Below, one piece after another: positions 17,242 to 26,103 of a stretch of DNA of 64,000 nucleotides (its first letter is position 1; every line of letters begins with the position of its first letter). Source of the DNA: Acidovorax sp. 69 (GTDB taxonomy: Bacteria > Pseudomonadota > Gammaproteobacteria > Burkholderiales > Burkholderiaceae_C). The stretch is from assembly GCF_002797445.1 (NCBI RefSeq), contig NZ_PGEP01000001.1:2852501-2916500 (forward strand). The letters run 5' to 3'. The notes under the pieces are model-generated. The model was not told the origin of the DNA. It saw only the letters and a program-made list of their open reading frames with translations, and searched no databases. A program made the translations under genes and the position numbers.

Positions 17242-19569
17242 CTACGAACCGGCAAAACCCTCTGTGGACTGCAGCCGCTCCACGCGATGCAGCCATTGCT
17301 GGGCCAGTTGCTCCGGCGCCAGGGCGGGGGCAAACAGCCAGCCCTGAAAGCGCTCGCAGCCCATCTTGATCAAAAGCTGCAGTTGCTCCTCGGTCTCGAC
17401 CCCCTCGGCCACCACCTCCAGCCCCAGCGTCCGGGCCAGGGCGTTGACGGTGGCGCAGATCTCTCGGTCGTTCACATCCGCCACGATGTCGCGCACAAAC
17501 ACCTTGTCGATCTTCAGCTCGCTCACGGGCAGCCGTTTGAGCTTGATGAGCGATGAATGGCCGGTGCCAAAATCATCGATCGATAAAACAAAACCCGCGT
17601 TCTTGAGGTCCAGCGCAATGGCATAGAGGGACTCGTCCAGCAACTGCGATTCCGTGATCTCCAGCACCAGGCTCGCAGGCTCCACCCCGGTGCTGCGGGC
17701 CATGCCCAGCAGGCTCTCGGTGAAGCCGGGTTCGCGCAGCTGGATGGTGGAGACGTTGACCGACACCACGGGCACCTGCCAGCCCTGCGCCCGCCATTGC
17801 GCCACCTGGCGGCAGGCCGTCTCGAAAACCCACAGGCCAATGGGCACGATGAGCCCACTCTCTTCGGCCAGCGGAATGAACTCATCGGGGGACACCGGTT
17901 TGCCATCCACCGACCAGCGCAGCAAGGCCTCGGCCCCCACCGTCTGGCGCAGGTGGTTGAGCTGCGGTTGGTACACCAGCGAAAACTCACCACCCTGCAG
18001 CGCGCTGTGCATGCGGCGGCGCAGCTCCAGCCGGCTGCGGGTGATCTGCGTGAACTCCTCGATGTAAAAACGGTACGAGCCCCGCCCCCCACTCTTGGTG
18101 GCATGCAGCGCCGAATGCGCGTGCTGCACCAGCTCCACGCTGGTGCCCGCATCGTCGGGGAACAGGCTGATGCCAATGCTCGCGCCCATGTACTGCACGC
18201 CCACCTCCGACAGCTCCCAGGGCCGCGCAAGCCCCTCCAGCAACACGGTCGCCAGCTGTGCCAGCACCGTGCGCGATGCCGGGCGTTGCAGCATCACCGT
18301 GAACTGGTCATTGGCCAGCCGCGACACCAGCCCCTGCCCCTCCAGCAACTGGTGAATGCGCTGCGCCACCTCGCTCAGCAGCGCATCGCCAACCCGGTGA
18401 CCATAGGTTTCGTTCACGCTCTTGAAGTGGTCCAGGTCGATGAGCAGCAGGGCCACGCGGCGGTCAGACGCCTGCGTGTAGCGCGCGGCCTCGGCCACGG
18501 CGCGCTCCAACGCATCCTCGAAATAGCGGCGATTGGGCAGCCCCGTGAGCGCATCGAAATGCGCCACGTGGTAGAGCTGTTCCTCGTTGCGCAGCACCGC
18601 AGCTTCAGCCGTGCGCAAGCGGTTGAGCAGGCCCACCACAATGGTCTGGCGCAGCGCCGCCAGCAACAGCACCAGCAGGCAACACACCAGGATGAGCACC
18701 TGCAACCCGTTGTGCCCCCCATTGGGAGCGATGAACAACAGCACCAGCGTGACCGACGCCAGCGCCATCGCCACCAGGGGCACATAGTTCATGGCCTGGT
18801 CGCACCGGCGCCGGTAGCCGGGGTCGGCCGACACCTCAAAGCGCAGCCACCGCGCCCCCCAGCCCAGGGTCAGCGCGGCCACGCTGAAGCTGGCGTTGAA
18901 CCAGATGCCTGGCTGCACCGAGCCACCCAGCAGCATCAGGTTCCATTGCATCCAGCTCAGGCCGTAGCCCAGCATGCCCACCAACACCAGCAGGTGCGAA
19001 CGCGTGACACGCACCCCCACCGTGGGAATGGCCAGCGCCGTCACCCCTGCCGCCGTCAGATAGCCCGCCGGATACAGCAGCAGCACAGTGCCCACTGCCA
19101 GCGAGTCCACCTCGCCCGAGGGCAGGTAAACCACCAGGGTAAAAGCCACCAGCGCCAGCACCGCGCCCCCGAAATCCAGCGCAGCGGGATAGACACGGTC
19201 CTTGGACAGGCGCGCGAAGGTGGCACGGATCACGGTGGCCGCCCACAGCGGCCCCACACTCACAAAGAACAGATCCGCCGGTGCCGGGAAAGGGTTCCAG
19301 TCCAGCGCCACCTGCAGGTTCCACACCAGTTGCCCTGCAGCCACCAGCAAAGTGCCCGCCCACAGCCCCGTGTGCAACAAGCGCTCGGCCGGCGGCACCT
19401 GCGCCCGGCCCCGCCAGGCCCAGAAGGCCGACAGGCCAAAGGCCAGCGTCCAGGAGGCGTTGTCGAGGAACACCTTCACTGCGGCATCTGGCACCCACAG
19501 CGACGCAGCAAACAACAGCGTGGCTGCGCCCATCCAGACCGCTGTGAGGGTTTGTTCCGCTAGGGGCAT
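17242..19569 (-). CDS. Membrane-anchored GGDEF-EAL protein with degenerate GGDEF
   Basis: 775 residues. The first 310 residues hold about eight to nine membrane helices in a MASE-like arrangement. A GGDEF domain follows (HFDALTGLPNRRYFEDALER at 337-356, DLDHFK at 378-383), but the catalytic loop reads ANDQF at 419-423 in place of GG(D/E)EF, so cyclase activity should be lost. The EAL domain (about 515-770) keeps EAL at 547-549, EITES, DDFGTG at 665-670, the KID lysine and EGVE at 722-725, all needed for cyclic-di-GMP hydrolysis. It is thus predicted to be a membrane phosphodiesterase, with the GGDEF part perhaps binding GTP allosterically. The gene stands alone. Confidence 0.92.
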   Translation of the reverse strand: MPLAEQTLTAVWMGAATLLFAASLWVPDAAVKVFLDNASWTLAFGLSAFWAWRGRAQVPPAERLLHTGLWAGTLLVAAGQLVWNLQVALDWNPFPAPADLFFVSVGPLWAATVIRATFARLSKDRVYPAALDFGGAVLALVAFTLVVYLPSGEVDSLAVGTVLLLYPAGYLTAAGVTALAIPTVGVRVTRSHLLVLVGMLGYGLSWMQWNLMLLGGSVQPGIWFNASFSVAALTLGWGARWLRFEVSADPGYRRRCDQAMNYVPLVAMALASVTLVLLFIAPNGGHNGLQVLILVCCLLVLLLAALRQTIVVGLLNRLRTAEAAVLRNEEQLYHVAHFDALTGLPNRRYFEDALERAVAEAARYTQASDRRVALLLIDLDHFKSVNETYGHRVGDALLSEVAQRIHQLLEGQGLVSRLANDQFTVMLQRPASRTVLAQLATVLLEGLARPWELSEVGVQYMGASIGISLFPDDAGTSVELVQHAHSALHATKSGGRGSYRFYIEEFTQITRSRLELRRRMHSALQGGEFSLVYQPQLNHLRQTVGAEALLRWSVDGKPVSPDEFIPLAEESGLIVPIGLWVFETACRQVAQWRAQGWQVPVVSVNVSTIQLREPGFTESLLGMARSTGVEPASLVLEITESQLLDESLYAIALDLKNAGFVLSIDDFGTGHSSLIKLKRLPVSELKIDKVFVRDIVADVNDREICATVNALARTLGLEVVAEGVETEEQLQLLIKMGCERFQGWLFAPALAPEQLAQQWLHRVERLQSTEGFAGS

Positions 19570-19769
19570 GGGCGAAGGAAAGTTTCGGGGTAACGGTGTT
19601 ACAGGGCGTTAACCTCTCCATTGTGGCCGCGATCCTGGCCTGACAAATCCCCACGGGCCCCACCGGGGCACAACCTGTCGGGGCATACAGGCCCGCAGCG
19701 CCCCGGCAGCCCCGCCGCTCCATCCCATGCTCCCGACAAACGCTGCCAACATGCGCTACAAATAAAATA

Positions 19770-19802
19770 GCACCTGGCGCTTGATTGGCAAGCGCCAGGT
19801 GC
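19770..19802. terminator. Strong hairpin terminator (dyad-repeat derived)
   Basis: GCACCTGGCGCTT and AAGCGCCAGGTGC form a perfect 13-base-pair stem with a seven-base loop. It is flanked by AAATAAAATA on the left and CTTTTTATTT on the right, so it can end transcription both ways; metQ reads into it from the right. It keeps the GCGCTT/AAGCGC core and the left ATAGC of the dyad family, which suggests that family can serve as terminators. Confidence 0.85.
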
Positions 19803-19847
19803 CTTTTTATTTAAATTTCATACAGCGCGCCACAGCGCGCGGCCACC

Positions 19848-20654
19848 TCAAAAGCCTGGCAACACCGAACCCTTGAACTCGGTCTGGATGAACTTGCGCA
19901 CTTCTTCCGAGTGGTAGGCCTTGACCAGCTTGGCCACCCAGGGCTTGTCCTTGTCGGCTTCGCGCACGGCGATCAGGTTGACATAGGGGCTCTTGGCGTT
20001 TTCTTGTGCAATCGCGTCCTTGCCAGGGTTCAGGCCGGCCGACAGCGCAAAGTTGGTGTTGATCGCCGAGGCATCCAGATCATCCAGCGAACGGGGCAGC
20101 TGGGCCGCATCCAGTTCTACAAACTTGATCTTCTTGGGATTGCTCACCACATCGAGCGGCGTGGCCTTGAGGTCGGCGCCGTCACGCAACTTGATCAGGC
20201 CCTTGTCCTGCAGCACCAGCAACACACGGCCGCCGTTGGTGGGGTCGTTGGGGATGCCAAACTTGGCGCCTTCCTTCAGGTCTTCCAGCTTCTTGACCTT
20301 CTTGGAGTACAGGCCAATGGGGAAGTTGACGGTGTAGCCCACGGACACCAGTTTGTAGCCACGGTCCTTGACCTGGGCATCCAGGTACGGCTTGTGCTGG
20401 TAGCTGTTGGCATCGAGGTCACCCGCCGACAGCGCGGCATTGGGCTGCACGTAGTCGCTGAATTCAACCACCTGGATCTTCAGGCCGTCTTTCTCGGCGA
20501 CCTTCTTGACCACTTCAAAAATCTGCGCGTGAGGACCACCGGTCACGCCCACCTTGATGGGTTTGTCTTGCGCCATGGCACCGGTCGAAAAACCAGCGGC
20601 GAGGGCCAGGGCAAGAGTGGTTTGCAGCAACGAGCGTTTGTTCACGAAAAGCAC
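19848..20654 (-). CDS. metQ: MetQ/NlpA-family methionine-binding protein
   Basis: 268 residues. The N-terminus (TTLALALAAGFSTGAMAQD) is a Sec signal peptide cleaved after AMA; there is no lipobox Cys, so unlike many MetQ proteins it should be soluble in the periplasm. Family segments are VGVTGGPHAQIFEVVKKVAE, LDANSYQHKPYLDAQVK, GAKFGIPNDPTNGGRVL and the closing FKGSVLPGF. It delivers D- or L-methionine to MetN/MetI, which lie 14 kb away in this window. The promoter region carries the sulfur motif at 20696-20715. A different small organosulfur ligand is possible. Confidence 0.92.
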   Translation of the reverse strand: MLFVNKRSLLQTTLALALAAGFSTGAMAQDKPIKVGVTGGPHAQIFEVVKKVAEKDGLKIQVVEFSDYVQPNAALSAGDLDANSYQHKPYLDAQVKDRGYKLVSVGYTVNFPIGLYSKKVKKLEDLKEGAKFGIPNDPTNGGRVLLVLQDKGLIKLRDGADLKATPLDVVSNPKKIKFVELDAAQLPRSLDDLDASAINTNFALSAGLNPGKDAIAQENAKSPYVNLIAVREADKDKPWVAKLVKAYHSEEVRKFIQTEFKGSVLPGF

Positions 20655-20695
20655 CTTTGGATATGAGATGGTTCACATCCTAGGGTTTCCCCGAT

Positions 20696-20715
20696 AAAAC
20701 ACAAACGAATAGGTT
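20696..20715 (-). promoter_or_regulatory. CysB-type sulfur-starvation motif upstream of metQ
   Basis: Plus-strand AAAACACAAACGAATAGGTT, 42 bases before the metQ start. It shares AAAAC-CAAACGAATA-TT with the lsfA site. No other element is obvious in the gap to the upstream gene apart from the gene-end repeat near 20812-20860. Confidence 0.6.
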
Positions 20716-20811
20716 TTCATGTTCTTACAACCAATTCGAATAAGAAGGCCTGCAAAGGCCTCCTATCTGCTCGGCCCCGTGTGGGGTCCGCCCCACCACG
20801 CGGGGGGCTTG

Positions 20812-20860
20812 TTGCCCCCTCCGGAGAAGGCGCACAGCGCCTCACGGGGTCAAGGGGGCA
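20812..20860. repeat. Gene-end G/C-rich element, copy 3 (diverged)
   Basis: TTGCCCCCTCCGGAGAAGGC, then GCACAGCGCCTCACGGGG. The plan (C run, GGAGAAGGCGC, GCGCCTCA, G run) matches copies 1 and 2 loosely. As with those, it lies a few bases beyond the stop of a minus-strand gene (the one at 20866). Confidence 0.4.
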
Positions 20861-20865
20861 AGGGG

Positions 20866-21954
20866 TCAGCCCCTCAGCGCCACGTTGTTCAGCTTGTCCA
20901 GCCGCTCCGGCCAGGTGCCCTCCACCGTGGCGCCCTGCAGCAAAATGCGCGTCCAGGCCACCCAGGCGTCCCACTGCACGCGCTTGTCCCATGAATTTCC
21001 CCAGGCGCTGAACAGGTGCAGTGCGCTTTCGGCAGCCGCCTTGGCGTCATCTTTGCGGCCCGCCGACAGGTACAACTGGGCCAGCACCATCTGCGGCTCG
21101 CCCACCCAGGGGTTGTGGCGCACGGCGCTTTCCAGCACACCGGTGGCCACATCCAAATCCACCAGGGGCTGGTCTTGCTGGATCACCGACCAGTAGAGCG
21201 ACGCAGCCGCTGCCTCGTTGGCCGCTGACAGGTACTGCGAGCAGTGCGCAAACACGGGCGGCATGGGCAACACATCCTTCAGACCCGGGTGCTGCAGCGC
21301 CTTGGCCAGCCCATTGATCTGGTGCACCATGCGCCCGGTGGGCCGCATGGGCCCGGGCCACAGCGATGCCGCCCAGTGGGCCTTCTGATTGCGGTGCTGC
21401 ACCTCGGGAAAGCGCGAGAAGATGTCGTCCTGCCAGCTGAACCACTGCTCAATGGTGTCGGCCATGCTCACAATGATGAAAGTGGCCACCTCATACGGCG
21501 TGAGCACATGGTCCTTGCCGTCTTTTTGCAGTACCAGGCTGCCATCGGCCTCCAGCGCATGGGCCAGCACCTTCTGCACAAACTGCGTGCGTGACTGGGT
21601 GCAGAACAGATACACCAGATGCTCGGCCGACTCGCCCACCAGGTCACGCACCCGGGCACGCTCCTTGGCCGGGTCGAACTTCACCAGGTCCACAAACGCA
21701 TTGCCGTACACGCTGTGCAACAGCCCCAGCAGGCGCACATCGCGCGGCTGCTGCCACACGGTCAGGGTGCGCGTCACCCCCACCAGGTGGTGCCGGAACG
21801 TGCCTGCCTTGTGCCAGTCCTGCCCCACATTGCGCGCCAGCACGGTGGGCAACACCGGGGCCAGTTCGGGGTCGCGGGCCAGCCACTCGTCGTCCAGCAG
21901 CGGTTGCGCGCGAGCGAACAGGTCAGCGTCCAGGGGGTGAAGCGGCAGGGTCAT
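20866..21954 (-). CDS. HD-like (DUF6817-type) protein with TPR-like tail
   Basis: 362 residues from the ATG at 21954, which has CGGAG nine bases upstream. The N-terminal half resembles a degenerate HD domain, with GTFRHHLVGVTRTLTVW followed by LLGLLHSVYGNAF; I recall this pattern as DUF6817. The C-terminal part (about 270-350) contains helical pairs such as PQMVLAQLYLSAGRKDDAKAAAESALHLF, which look like one or two TPR units. It is cytoplasmic, with no signal or membrane segment. Function is unknown; it may be a nucleotide phosphohydrolase-like or adaptor protein. It is not obviously in an operon with metQ, which starts 211 bases downstream with its own motif. Confidence 0.7.
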   Translation of the reverse strand: MTLPLHPLDADLFARAQPLLDDEWLARDPELAPVLPTVLARNVGQDWHKAGTFRHHLVGVTRTLTVWQQPRDVRLLGLLHSVYGNAFVDLVKFDPAKERARVRDLVGESAEHLVYLFCTQSRTQFVQKVLAHALEADGSLVLQKDGKDHVLTPYEVATFIIVSMADTIEQWFSWQDDIFSRFPEVQHRNQKAHWAASLWPGPMRPTGRMVHQINGLAKALQHPGLKDVLPMPPVFAHCSQYLSAANEAAAASLYWSVIQQDQPLVDLDVATGVLESAVRHNPWVGEPQMVLAQLYLSAGRKDDAKAAAESALHLFSAWGNSWDKRVQWDAWVAWTRILLQGATVEGTWPERLDKLNNVALRG

Positions 21955-22110
21955 GGTGTTTTGTCTCCGGCGTTGGTAGGGGCAAGGAATGCAATGTACA
22001 CACAGTATCGGCGCAGCCCACGCCAGCGCGTGATGGGCATGGGCCGGTACTTTTGAATGAAATCGTGCGGTAGCGCAGGTGCGTATTGCCCTGGCAGCTA
22101 TCAAAATAAA

Positions 22111-22152
22111 AGCACACCTTCCATCACGCCCGTGACGGAAGGCGCAGGTGCT
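22111..22152 (-). terminator. Intrinsic terminator of the MDR gene
   Basis: CCTTCC-A-TCACG pairs with CGTGA-C-GGAAGG across a CC tip with one mismatch, and outer AGCAC pairs with GTGCT. Read on the minus strand it is followed by TTTTATTTTGATAGC. It is placed 38 bases beyond the stop of the gene at 22190-23329. Confidence 0.75.
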
Positions 22153-22189
22153 CAGGGGCGCAACGTGATCGCAGCCCCGCAGCAGCCGC

Positions 22190-23329
22190 TCACATCGACG
22201 GATCGATCAGCACTTTCGCCCCGGTGTTGCGTGGGCCATAGAACGCGATGGCATCCGCGCTGAGCGCACCGGCCAACGACACCGTGCGTGCGTAATGGCT
22301 GGCAAACGTGGTCTTCAGTTCAGCGGCCACGCGCTCGCGCAGCGCTTGGGCCGCAGCGTCACCGATCTTGTTCAGGAACGGGAACAGCAACCAGCCCCCC
22401 ACGCCCCAGGCCATGCCAAAGGTGCGCTGGATCTCGGTGGGGCGGGTGTCCAGGTGGCCATACAGGTACACCTGCTTGTGCACGGCCGAGCCGTAACGGC
22501 TGTACTCCTTGGCCGTGCGGTTGATGGCAGCCTCCATGCACTGCAGGATCTGCCCGGCCAGCGTGCCGCCGCCCGTGGCGTCGAACGCAATGGTGGCGCC
22601 CGTGGCGGCCAGCGCGTCGGTCAGCTCGGCCATGAAGGTGGGGGCGCTGCTGTCGCACACGTACTGGGCGCCAATTCCCCGCAGCAACGCGGCCTGTTCG
22701 GGTTTGCGCACGATGTTGACGAGGCCAATGCCGTCCTTTTGGCACACCTTGTTGAGCATCTGGCCCAGGTTGCTGGCGGCGGCGGTGTGCACCAGTGCGG
22801 TGTGGCCCTCGCGCTTCATGGTCTCGACCATGCCAAGCGCCGTCAGCGGGTTGACAAAACACGAAGCGCCTTCGGCCGCCGTGGTGCCGGACGGCAGCAC
22901 CAGGCACTGCGCAGCGGGCATGGCGCGGTACTGCGCATACATGGCGCCGCCAATCACCGCGACCGTGCGGCCCAGCAGCGCCTGCGCGGCGGCAGAGGCA
23001 CCCGCTGCCACTACCAGCCCGGCCCCCTCATTGCCCACGGGCATGCTCTGCCCGATGCGCGCGGCCATGCTGGGCATGGCACGCTCAGGAATCCGGGCCG
23101 TGGCGACGGGCCGGTCTGGGCTGCCAGAGACCTGGACGGTCGACAAATCGGCAGGACCCAGCAGCAGGCCGATGTCCGACGGGTTGATGGGTGTGGCCTG
23201 CACCTGGATCAGCACCTCGTCGGGCCCCGGGGTGGGAACGGGAATGGATTCGAGGCTGATCTGCAAGGTGCCGTCGGCCTGCACCAGTGAGCGCAGTTGG
23301 AGCGCGGTAGCGGGTATAGATGGGTTCAT
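22190..23329 (-). CDS. Zinc-independent MDR oxidoreductase (quinone-reductase-like)
   Basis: 379 residues from the ATG at 23329. The GroES-like N-terminal domain shows VLIQVQATPINPSDIGLLLG, and the cofactor domain has LVHTAAASNLGQMLNKVCQK in place of the usual GxGxxG loop, followed by VDATGGGT-like residues. The structural zinc Cys cluster and catalytic zinc ligands of alcohol dehydrogenases are absent, which places it with NADPH:quinone reductases and enoyl reductases. The segment MPVGNEGAGLVVAAG is conserved in a subgroup often labelled alcohol dehydrogenase by similarity. The substrate is unknown. It is monocistronic with its own terminator. Confidence 0.82.
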   Translation of the reverse strand: MNPSIPATALQLRSLVQADGTLQISLESIPVPTPGPDEVLIQVQATPINPSDIGLLLGPADLSTVQVSGSPDRPVATARIPERAMPSMAARIGQSMPVGNEGAGLVVAAGASAAAQALLGRTVAVIGGAMYAQYRAMPAAQCLVLPSGTTAAEGASCFVNPLTALGMVETMKREGHTALVHTAAASNLGQMLNKVCQKDGIGLVNIVRKPEQAALLRGIGAQYVCDSSAPTFMAELTDALAATGATIAFDATGGGTLAGQILQCMEAAINRTAKEYSRYGSAVHKQVYLYGHLDTRPTEIQRTFGMAWGVGGWLLFPFLNKIGDAAAQALRERVAAELKTTFASHYARTVSLAGALSADAIAFYGPRNTGAKVLIDPSM

Positions 23330-23579
23330 GGGTGACTCGTGGTGGGTGACGTTGGACCGGGTCCGTGCATTTGGCGAAGGGTGAGGTGGGAGGCACTGGG
23401 CCCAGCGGGCCAGCACCTCTCTGCCATCAACCACCATTTTTGATCAGACGGCCTGGCTTTACTGTCCCCCACGTTTTCGCCCCACCGTGCAAGCAGGTTG
23501 CCGCCGCGCGCGGTATGCCCCCACACAACATGACAGCGGCTCACGGCCCATTTGCAGGGCATGGCAGCCCGCCTTTTTT

Positions 23580-24821
23580 TCAAACACCTGTGACGGCATG
23601 GCCATGGGCCAAGCCAGCACGCCAGGTGAGAAAGACCAGCAGCGCCGCCCCCAGCAGCAAGATGGCGCTCACGGCAAAGGTGGTCTGGTAGCCGCTGCTG
23701 TCAAACAGCAGGCCGCCCACCGTGGCGCCCAGGCCAATGGCCAACTGCACCACCGCCACCATGAGGCCGCCCCCGGCTTCGGGTGCATCCGGCATGGACC
23801 GGGCAACCCAGGTCCACCAGCCCACGGGCGCGGCGGTAGCTACCAGGCCCCACACGCCCAGCAAGGCAGTGACAACGGTCAACTGGTCACCGACAAAGAT
23901 CAGCGCGATGGCAATGAACGCCATCAGCACGGGCGCCATGAAAAGGGTCCGGTAAAAGCCCTTGTCCAGCGCCACGCTGACGAGCGCAGTGCCCACAAAG
24001 CCCGCCACCCCGATCACCAGCAAGATGAACGACAAAGTAAACCCACCCACATGCGCCACGGTTTCCAAAAAAGGCCGCAAGTAGGTAAACAGCACAAACT
24101 GGCCCATGAAAAAGCTGCCCACGCCCCACATGCCCAGGGCGATGGCCCGGCGCCGCAGCAGCCCGAACACCCGGCCAGACTCGCCAGCGGACTGGCGCTC
24201 GGCAGGCATCGCCGGCAAGCTCACCCATTGCCAGACAAAGGCCACCACCGCCACTGGCACCAGGCACCAAAAGGCCCCGCGCCAACCGATTGCAGCCCCC
24301 AGATAGCTGCCCAGCGGCGCCGCCACCACGGTAGCCAGCGCGTTGCCGCCATTGAAGATGGCCAGCGCCCGTGGCACCTGCTGCGCAGGCACCAGCCGCA
24401 TGGCAGTGGCTGCCGACATCGACCAGAAGCCCCCCACCACCACCCCGATGAGCGCGCGCCCCGCCATGTACACCGCGTAGTTCGGCGCCAACGCAATGAC
24501 CGCGCCAGACACGCACATCAGCACCGTGAGCCCCAGCAACAGGGTCTTGCGGTCCATCTTGCCGGCCAGGGCAGCAATGCGCAGGCTGGTGAGCACGGCA
24601 AAAGCGCCCGACACCGCAATGCCCTGCCCGGCCCAGCCTTCGCTGACGCCCAGGTCGACCGCCATGGGTGTGAGCAGGCTGACCGGCATGAACTCCGAGG
24701 CGATCAGCGCAAACACACACAACGTCATCGCAAACACGCCGCCCCAACGCGCAGGTTGTGCTTCTGTTCCGAGCATGCCGCAAACTTGGCAGGGTGCCGC
24801 GTCGCAAATCTGTGTCGCCAT
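23580..24821 (-). CDS. MFS efflux transporter, DHA1-like
   Basis: 413 residues with twelve predicted membrane helices. The N-terminal segment FALIASEFMPVSLLTPMAVDL and the loop GKMDRKTLLLG match the AraJ/YdhP-type drug or sugar efflux group. The first ATG (24821) lies three bases after the stop of the upstream hydrolase gene, so translation is probably coupled; an ATG at 24776 would lose a Cys-rich stretch of 15 residues. The 250-base gap between its stop side and the MDR gene holds nothing recognisable. The substrate is unknown; operon context suggests export of a product of the neighbouring hydrolase. Confidence 0.87.
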   Translation of the reverse strand: MATQICDAAPCQVCGMLGTEAQPARWGGVFAMTLCVFALIASEFMPVSLLTPMAVDLGVSEGWAGQGIAVSGAFAVLTSLRIAALAGKMDRKTLLLGLTVLMCVSGAVIALAPNYAVYMAGRALIGVVVGGFWSMSAATAMRLVPAQQVPRALAIFNGGNALATVVAAPLGSYLGAAIGWRGAFWCLVPVAVVAFVWQWVSLPAMPAERQSAGESGRVFGLLRRRAIALGMWGVGSFFMGQFVLFTYLRPFLETVAHVGGFTLSFILLVIGVAGFVGTALVSVALDKGFYRTLFMAPVLMAFIAIALIFVGDQLTVVTALLGVWGLVATAAPVGWWTWVARSMPDAPEAGGGLMVAVVQLAIGLGATVGGLLFDSSGYQTTFAVSAILLLGAALLVFLTWRAGLAHGHAVTGV

Positions 24822-24824
24822 CGC

Positions 24825-25982
24825 CTAGGCCAGGTGCTTGTTGAAGAACGCCGTCAGCGTGTCCCACGGGATCAGGTTCACGCGGTCGTACAGGTCCACA
24901 TGGCCCGCACCGGGCACGATGTGCAGCGCCTTCGGTTCGGCCGCACGTTGGTACGCGTCTTCGCTGAACTCCTTGGAGTGCGCCTGGTCGCCGGTGATGA
25001 ACAGCAGGGGGCGCGGAGAAATGGTCTCGATGTCATTGAACGGGTAGAAGTTCATGAACTTGACGTTGCTTGTCAACGTGGGGTGGGTGGTGGTTTTGGG
25101 GGAGCCGCCCTTGGGCGTGACCTCTCCACGCGGGGTGCGGTAGAAGTCATAGAACTCGCGCTGAATGGGGTGCGTGTCTGCAGCCAGCTGGTGCACCGTG
25201 CCACCGGTGTATTGCGTCGCACCGCCGGTGAACTCTGCATAGCGCTGCTCGGCAGCTGCGGCAATGATCTGCTTGCGCTGCACCACAGTCTGCGAGTGGT
25301 TCAGCGCGTCGCGGTTGGCAGCACCCATGTCGTACATGCTGACGGTGGCGATGGCCTTCATGCGCGGGTCGATCTTGGCGGCGCTGATGACAAAGCTGCC
25401 GCTGCCGCACACGCCAATGGCCCCAATGCGCGCGCGGTCCACCATGGCCTGCGTGCCCAAAAAATCCACCGCTGCGCTGAAAGCCTCGGCATAGATATCG
25501 GGTGCCACGGCATTGCGCGGCTGGCCCTCGCTCTCGCCCCAGAAAGGCAGGTCGAGCGACAGCGCGACAAAGCCCTGCTCCGCCATCTTGGTGGCATACA
25601 GGTTGGCGCTCTGCTCCTTGACCGCCCCCATGGGGTGGCCCACCAGAATGGCCGGGTGCTTGTGGCTGCGGTCCAGGTTCTTGGGCACAAACAGGTTGCC
25701 AGCCACCGCCATGCGGTACTGGTTCTTGAAGGTCACTTTGCGCACTGTCACCTTGTCGCTTTGGTAGAAGTTGTTGGCACCGCTGACCTTGCCGGGCACC
25801 GCTTGCGGCCCCGCTGCCATGGCGTTACCGCCCGCAGACACCCCGCCGAGGGCCGCCGCACCGAAGCCCGCACGGATGAGGAAGTCGCGCCGGTCCGAGG
25901 TGCGTTGGAAGGACGGCTCCGCGGTGCCAAGTTCGGCGCCGACAGGGTGAAATATGTGGGATGCGTTCACGGTGTTTTCCAT
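24825..25982 (-). CDS. Exported alpha/beta hydrolase (YcjY-like)
   Basis: 385 residues. A twin-arginine signal (SDRRDFLIRAGFGAAALGG, residues about 29-47) suggests folded export by Tat. The hydrolase body has HPAILVGHPMGAVKEQSANL, the nucleophile elbow GVCGSGSF and the His near the end in PGAGHVDLY. The elbow is unusual in having Cys then Gly-Ser, so either the Cys or the Ser could be the nucleophile; this is typical of YcjY-like members. Substrate unknown. It is the middle gene of a minus-strand group (cyclophilin-like, hydrolase, MFS) opposite a LysR gene. Confidence 0.82.
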   Translation of the reverse strand: MENTVNASHIFHPVGAELGTAEPSFQRTSDRRDFLIRAGFGAAALGGVSAGGNAMAAGPQAVPGKVSGANNFYQSDKVTVRKVTFKNQYRMAVAGNLFVPKNLDRSHKHPAILVGHPMGAVKEQSANLYATKMAEQGFVALSLDLPFWGESEGQPRNAVAPDIYAEAFSAAVDFLGTQAMVDRARIGAIGVCGSGSFVISAAKIDPRMKAIATVSMYDMGAANRDALNHSQTVVQRKQIIAAAAEQRYAEFTGGATQYTGGTVHQLAADTHPIQREFYDFYRTPRGEVTPKGGSPKTTTHPTLTSNVKFMNFYPFNDIETISPRPLLFITGDQAHSKEFSEDAYQRAAEPKALHIVPGAGHVDLYDRVNLIPWDTLTAFFNKHLA

Positions 25983-26103
25983 GGTCGATGTTCCTGGAGA
26001 TGGGAAATGTGGGGGTCAGGGCAATGCGCCCGATCAGGGCCATCGCAGGACGAAGCCGGGCAGCAGACCTGCCGCCTCCACCCTCTTACTGCCTTGCGGC
26101 CGC

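Noticed and set aside
17797..19563. Open plus-strand frame of 588 codons
   Set aside because: Antisense to the GGDEF-EAL gene, with His/Gln-rich low-complexity translation and no recognisable domain.
19848..20654. MetQ as a lipoprotein
   Set aside because: The signal peptide ends in AMA-QD with no Cys after it, so no lipobox is present.
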